Of a stretch of 64,000 nucleotides of DNA, positions 63,778 through 64,000 are shown in pieces; positions within the stretch are counted from its first letter, which is position 1, and each line of letters opens with the position of its first letter. The DNA is taken from NCBI RefSeq assembly GCF_000941075.1, contig NZ_CP007229.1, positions 930,001-994,000 on the forward strand. The letters are read 5' to 3'. The notes below the pieces were generated by a model. It was not told the origin of the DNA. It worked only from the letters and a program-made list of their open reading frames with translations, and ran no database searches. Origin of the DNA: Mesomycoplasma dispar. GTDB lineage: Bacteria > Bacillota_I > Bacilli_A > Mycoplasmatales > Metamycoplasmataceae. The position numbers and the translations under genes are program-made.

Positions 63778-63851
63778 GGGGGTTTAGTATAATGGCAGTA
63801 CTATGGACTCCAAACCCATCAGTAAAGGTTCGAATCCTTTAACCCCCGCCA
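63778..63851 (+). tRNA. tRNA-Trp (CCA)
   Basis: 74 bases. Acceptor GGGGGTT/AACCCCC, anticodon loop CTCCAAA in an ATGGA/CCCAT stem whose top pair is an A-C mismatch, discriminator G, encoded CCA. Reads TGG; the TGA-reading tRNA-Trp(TCA) that this genome needs is not in the window. A run of 17 T (63852-63868) follows and probably terminates it. Confidence 0.93.
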
Positions 63852-63868
63852 TTTTTTTTTTTTTTTTT

Positions 63869-64000
63869 AGCAATTATTTTCTGATTTTTTGGTCTAAAAA
63901 ATGAAAAAATGAAATTAATTGTTAATTTAAAAATTTCTATTTTTTAAATCAAATAAATTTGAATTTAATTTATAAAAACTAAAATTTTGTGTGAGGAAAA
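63869..64000. other. Right edge: no complete feature
   Basis: AT-rich. GTGAGGAAAA at 63991-64000 looks like a ribosome binding site for a gene starting just past the window. Confidence 0.4.

Overview
The window is about 64 kb of an AT-rich mollicute chromosome. TGA is read as tryptophan: almost every long gene is continuous only if in-frame TGA is sense, and many of these fall where the family has a conserved Trp (for example the GWPSFW motif of MsrB). The gene set is minimal. Promoters are mostly a lone TATAAT, often with an upstream TG. Surface biology centres on lipoproteins and an immunoglobulin-binding protein/protease pair. Together these suggest a Mesomycoplasma of the hyopneumoniae/ovipneumoniae/dispar type. 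The species is inferred from gene content, not shown directly.

Layout. 1-408: leader with two terminator-like hairpins and a possible 44-codon leaderless uORF. 409-5107 (+): polyamine importer potABCD. 5181-6059 (+): leucine-rich-repeat lipoprotein. 6079-7995 (-): tsaB, and a secreted protein that looks like a catalytically dead subtilase. 8162-16484 (+): pyrH-frr-cdsA-polC, an S1-like protein and pgi, followed by three large palindromes. 16801-22946 (+): small membrane protein, msrB, then MIB (Ig-binding) and MIP (Ig protease). 23127-35583 (-): a long, tightly packed run, in transcription order dnaX, ybaB, recR, tmk, holB, rsmI, hpt, ecfA1, ecfA2, ecfT, ligA, a DUF3137 protein and lemA. It combines the DNA polymerase clamp loader, nucleotide metabolism, an ECF vitamin transporter and DNA ligase. 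35731-37888 (+): small unknown protein, lipoate ligase and alpha/beta hydrolase. 37891-44688 (-): DJ-1-like protein, serS, eno, then recO-rsmD-gmk-rsgA-rpe.

44689-47991 (+): a 717-base gene-free leader (extended -10 promoter, 16-T tract, 30-bp perfect hairpin) ahead of a second MIP-like protease with no MIB partner. 48035-49592 (-): an HNH-like small protein and nine tRNA genes (Phe, Asp, fMet, Ser, Ile2, Met, Ala, Pro, Arg). 49643-51443 (+): ylqF and a ZIP metal transporter. About 51857-51982 (+): an unannotated small RNA candidate. 52003-57956 (-): uvrA, an RNase J with a long disordered tail, and an Smr-domain protein. 58095-59456 (+): DUF2130 coiled-coil, nuclease-like protein. 59586-63584 (-): dUTPase, then the lipoylation-linked ADP-ribosylating sirtuin cluster (transcribed gcvH-L, SirTM, lplA, OYE-family flavoenzyme). 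63778-63851 (+): tRNA-Trp(CCA).

How the genes work together. Uptake (polyamines, ECF vitamins, ZIP metal) and salvage (hpt, tmk, gmk, pyrH, dut) feed a minimal metabolism with glycolytic and pentose steps (pgi, eno, rpe). The two lipoate ligases at opposite ends of the window may serve different targets: classical lipoyl domains, and the GcvH-L of the sirtuin cluster. The host interface is dominated by the MIB/MIP pair, the orphan MIP and the lipoproteins.
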